DNA from: Streptomyces taklimakanensis
GTDB taxonomy: Bacteria > Actinomycetota > Actinomycetes > Streptomycetales > Streptomycetaceae
Reading direction: 5' to 3'
Assembly (NCBI RefSeq): GCF_009709575.1
Contig: NZ_WIXO01000001.1
Location: 4,838,001 to 4,902,000, forward strand
DNA: 64,000 nt
Positions within the stretch are counted from its first letter, which is position 1; every line of letters begins with the position of its first letter. Position numbers and translations under genes: made by a program. Of the stretch, positions 61,410-64,000 are shown piece by piece. The notes beneath the pieces were generated by a model that was not told the DNA's origin, did not search any database, and saw nothing but the letters and a program-made list of their open reading frames with translations.

Positions 61410-62670
61410 TCCGGCACACGTGCGCATCGGGGAGTACGAGAGCGTCGACCTCGGCCCGGAGAAGCTGACGGACCGGGACGTCGACCGGCTGCGGGCGCTC
61501 CAGAGCCGCGGTGCGCTCACCCTCGCCGAGACCCGTTCGGGGTGGCGGTTGACAGCCGATGCCACCGTCGGTGTGCTCGTCCTCGACCGCGTCCACCTCA
61601 CCGTCACGCCCAAGTTCGCCGTACCGGGCGACCGAATCGTCCACTGGCTCTGCTACGCGTTCGCCCTGCCGGTGCCACACCGCTCCACCCTGCGTCGTTG
61701 GACCACCGGCCGTGACGGCTACGCGGAACTCGTCGCCGCCGCCCTCCTGATCGCGTGCCGGGAGCTGACGCGTGAGGGACTGCGCCGCGACTACGTGCGC
61801 GACCGGCGCCTCGAACCCGTGCTGCGCGGTCGTCTGGATGTGACGGCCCAGGTCACCCGGCGCTTCGGCATGCTGGACCGACTGCACGTCGAGACCTTCG
61901 AGCGGAAGACCGACATCTGGGAGAACCGTGTTCTGGGCACCGCTCTCGCCACGGCGGCCGCCGTGAGCGGCTCGCCCGAGCCGGCCCGCGCCCTCCGCGA
62001 TGCCGCGACCGCCTTCCCCGAGGCGCCCTCCAGGGCAGCGGCCCTGCGCCTGTTGGACCGGGCCGTCTACAACCGTCTCAACGCCCGCTACCGCACCGCT
62101 CACGCGTGGGCCCGCCTGGCCCTGGAGGGCGGAGGCCCCAACGACCTCCTCGCCGCCCGCGGACCGACCGCGGAGAGCATGCTCCTGGCCATGCCGGACC
62201 TGTGGGAGCGCGTCGTACGGCGCCTGACCGCGGAGGCCGCCGCCTCCCTGGGCGGCCGGATCGCCGCCGCCACCGGGTCCCTCGGCATCACCACCCGGGG
62301 CGACACGAGCCCGCACAAGCCGTTCCGTCCGGACGTCCTGGCCGACCTGCCCGGAAGGGGCGGGGACAGCCGGACCCTGCTGCCGGTGGACGCCAAGTAC
62401 AAGCGCTACGACCGCCGTGCCGTGGGATCGGCCGACATCCACCAACTCCTCACCTACATCGGCGGCTACGCCTCGAACCCCGCCTCGACGGCCGCGATCG
62501 TCCACCCCGACCCGAGCGGACACACCCGCCGCGTGCTGCGCGTCGACGGCCCGCACGGCCGCCTCGGCACCATCGACGTCATCGGCATCGACACCCGAGC
62601 GTCCCCGGGGGAAGCGGTCGACCACCTCCGCGCCGTGTGGGCGCCCCTGGTCCCCGCCCCGGCCCGGTAG
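61402..62670 (+). CDS. mcrC: McrC-type nuclease subunit
   Basis: A 422-residue partner of McrB. The N-terminal part fits McrC/McrBC-5-methylcytosine restriction proteins; the PD-(D/E)XK nuclease is at the C-terminus, with KPFRPDVLADL (metal Asp) and LLPVDAKYKRYD (Asp-x-Lys). ATG 61402 lies inside the end of mcrB, so production is coupled. It ends one base from the convergent methylase gene. Together with mcrB it forms a complete type IV restriction unit. Confidence 0.92.
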   Translation: MADPAHVRIGEYESVDLGPEKLTDRDVDRLRALQSRGALTLAETRSGWRLTADATVGVLVLDRVHLTVTPKFAVPGDRIVHWLCYAFALPVPHRSTLRRWTTGRDGYAELVAAALLIACRELTREGLRRDYVRDRRLEPVLRGRLDVTAQVTRRFGMLDRLHVETFERKTDIWENRVLGTALATAAAVSGSPEPARALRDAATAFPEAPSRAAALRLLDRAVYNRLNARYRTAHAWARLALEGGGPNDLLAARGPTAESMLLAMPDLWERVVRRLTAEAAASLGGRIAAATGSLGITTRGDTSPHKPFRPDVLADLPGRGGDSRTLLPVDAKYKRYDRRAVGSADIHQLLTYIGGYASNPASTAAIVHPDPSGHTRRVLRVDGPHGRLGTIDVIGIDTRASPGEAVDHLRAVWAPLVPAPAR

Positions 62671-62671
62671 G

Positions 62672-64000
62672 TCACCCTCCCGGTGTCAGCCGCCCCGACG
62701 CCAGGCCGTCACCGAGGTCGCGCGCGAGACGGGAACCCAGCTCGTCCAGCCGGGCACGGAACTCCTCGAAGGAGGTGAGCCGGCGGAACGCCTCGCTGTG
62801 GCGGAGCTGCTCGGCCAGGGGGATCTGGAGCACCTGGAGCCTGCGCACGTCCACCCGGGACGCGCTGGAGGCGTGGGTGCCGGCCTGCCGGCCGTTGGAG
62901 GGCGCCCGCAGGCAGCCCGCCAGGAACCAGGCGTCCAGCTTCTCGGGATCCACACGCAGGGAGTGCAGTTGGGCGCCGAGCACGGTGGGCGGCCCCTGGT
63001 GGACCCAGGCGGTGAAGGCCCGGATCACCCCGGCCACCACGACGTCACCGGGTTCGGCCACCAGCGCTCCGCGTTCGACCGCCTCCGCCCGGCGCAGCCA
63101 CCCCGTCGGGGCGCCGCCCTGGAGCAGGTCCGGAACGGTCAGCAGGGGGATGCCGTCCTCACCCGGTTCGCCGGCCGTGACCGTCCCGTCCGGGGGCTGC
63201 TGTCCGCCGCGCAGCACCAGGGCACCGGCGCGGACGAGTTCGCCCACGGTCGTCGTCGGGGGCCTGCGCCCGTCGTCGGCGGCCGGCACCAGGGCCTCCA
63301 ACGCCCGGCCGGTGGCCCGTAGACCCTCGACCGTCCCGGTGAACTCGCGCCAGACGTCCGGGAGGCGCAGTTCCTCGCCGCGTGTCGCCGGGGAGACGTG
63401 CCGTCCCGGGGTGAGATCGACCTCCTCGTCCAGCAGGTCGATGGCGGCCACGCGCCGGGCCCCGTCGGGCAGGTCGTGCTCCCCGCGGTCGAAGGCCGTG
63501 ACGGCGTCGCGCACGAAGCCTCCCAGCGACTCCCAGTCGACCCCGCCCTCCCGGGAGGCCGCGCGTCGTGCGGCGGCGTCCGCCAGGAGCACCCCGGAGC
63601 CGTCGGCGGAGGCGGAGGGCCCGGCGCCGCCGGGGGAGCGCAACAGCCACAGGTGCAGCGACACGCTGTGCGGCTGGGCGGCGCCCGGCGGCAGGGCGAT
63701 CACGCCGCGCAGCAGTCCGGCACGGAGCAGCGCACCGCGGATCCTGCGTCCGGCGCGGCGGGAGGCGACGGCGGGCGGCAGGAGCAGCACCGCGACGCCG
63801 CCGGGGCGCAGCCGTGCCAGACAGTGCTGCACCCAGGCGAGTTCGGACTCGGTGCGCGGGGGCAGTCCGTGCGCCCAGCGCCGGTCGGTGGAGAGCTGCT
63901 CGTAGCCCCAGTCGCGCTCGTTGAACGGCGGGTTGCACAGGACGACGTCCGCGGTGACCGCCGCGTGCGGGTCGGCGCGCAGCGAGTCTCCCCGGCGCAC
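62672..64000 (-). CDS. N6-adenine DNA methylase with specificity-like C-terminus (5' end cut off)
   Basis: 442 residues are visible. A type I HsdM-like domain shows the catalytic VVLCNPPFNERDWG (NPPF) and downstream FNER/LWLL elements. After about residue 215 a target-recognition-like section (TTTVGELVRAGALVLRGG, PLLTVPDLLQGG, GDVVVAGVIRAF, FLAGCLRAPSNGRQAG) follows, as in fused M-S proteins. The gene begins beyond the right edge. A methylase next to McrBC is notable because McrBC destroys modified DNA; the two probably protect against or mark different modifications. Confidence 0.88.
   Translation of the reverse strand: MRRGDSLRADPHAAVTADVVLCNPPFNERDWGYEQLSTDRRWAHGLPPRTESELAWVQHCLARLRPGGVAVLLLPPAVASRRAGRRIRGALLRAGLLRGVIALPPGAAQPHSVSLHLWLLRSPGGAGPSASADGSGVLLADAAARRAASREGGVDWESLGGFVRDAVTAFDRGEHDLPDGARRVAAIDLLDEEVDLTPGRHVSPATRGEELRLPDVWREFTGTVEGLRATGRALEALVPAADDGRRPPTTTVGELVRAGALVLRGGQQPPDGTVTAGEPGEDGIPLLTVPDLLQGGAPTGWLRRAEAVERGALVAEPGDVVVAGVIRAFTAWVHQGPPTVLGAQLHSLRVDPEKLDAWFLAGCLRAPSNGRQAGTHASSASRVDVRRLQVLQIPLAEQLRHSEAFRRLTSFEEFRARLDELGSRLARDLGDGLASGRLTPGG

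Overview
The window is very GC-rich DNA with strong third-position G/C bias, GTG and TTG starts, closely spaced short operons and families typical of Streptomyces (ethylmalonyl-CoA pathway genes, SigB-family sigma factor, baeRF2, DUF6158, GAF-ANTAR, F420-dependent oxidoreductase). It is best read as a chromosomal segment of a Streptomyces or close relative. All calls come from reading the sequence; no database search was run.

1-7.1 kb (minus strand): an ethylmalonyl-CoA pathway block in the order hydroxyacyl-CoA dehydrogenase (tandem fusion), TetR regulator, crotonyl-CoA carboxylase/reductase, ethylmalonyl-CoA mutase, and a malyl-CoA lyase-type protein cut by the window edge. Two identical-half palindromes lie between tetR and ccr and look like the TetR operator. 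7.4-14.1 kb: mixed housekeeping genes (HEAT-repeat protein, MocR regulator facing a methyltransferase over a long palindrome, a small conserved protein, an Rv2578c-like radical SAM gene preceded by an almost ideal LexA box, a membrane protein, a degenerate methyltransferase).

14.2-20.1 kb: a tightly coupled five-gene operon of peptidases (M55 DppA, M20, S9, S66 LD-carboxypeptidase) ending with a DinB-like protein, which suggests processing or salvage of D-amino-acid-containing peptides. 20.1-28.4 kb: a streptomycin-kinase-like phosphotransferase, SDR, phosphopantetheinyl transferase, LapA protein, quinone oxidoreductase, VOC protein, baeRF2 and DUF6158 genes, DUF402 and LLM oxidoreductase. 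28.4-32 kb: a SigB-type sigma factor with PAS-GAF and GAF-ANTAR neighbours; GNNT-N15-GGGTAC-like promoters precede the sigma factor, the LLM gene and baeRF2, suggesting one stress regulon.

32-43 kb: an aminotransferase-fold protein lacking its PLP lysine, translationally coupled to a metallo-beta-lactamase; a DedA plus second metallo-beta-lactamase pair; a holin-domain/alkaline phosphatase fusion; then pterin dehydratase, aldo/keto reductase, long-chain acyl-CoA ligase and fdhD.

43.3-51.3 kb: directly downstream of a tRNA-Leu(GAG) gene lies an accessory, defence-like stretch: SMI1/KNR4 protein, a junction of truncated DUF262 and DGQHR genes, a doubly frameshifted gene, an IS630-type remnant, a membrane-anchored Mrr nuclease and an intact DUF262-DUF1524 (GmrSD-type) gene. 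Beyond it are htpG, a secreted beta-helix protein with a LacI-type operator, a methyltransferase, an erythromycin-esterase-like gene divergent from a double-MerR regulator, and an aldo/keto reductase. The right end (59.3-64 kb) is a second restriction locus: McrB with an EVE-like reader, McrC, and a convergent N6-adenine methylase with a specificity-like C-terminus, cut by the window edge.
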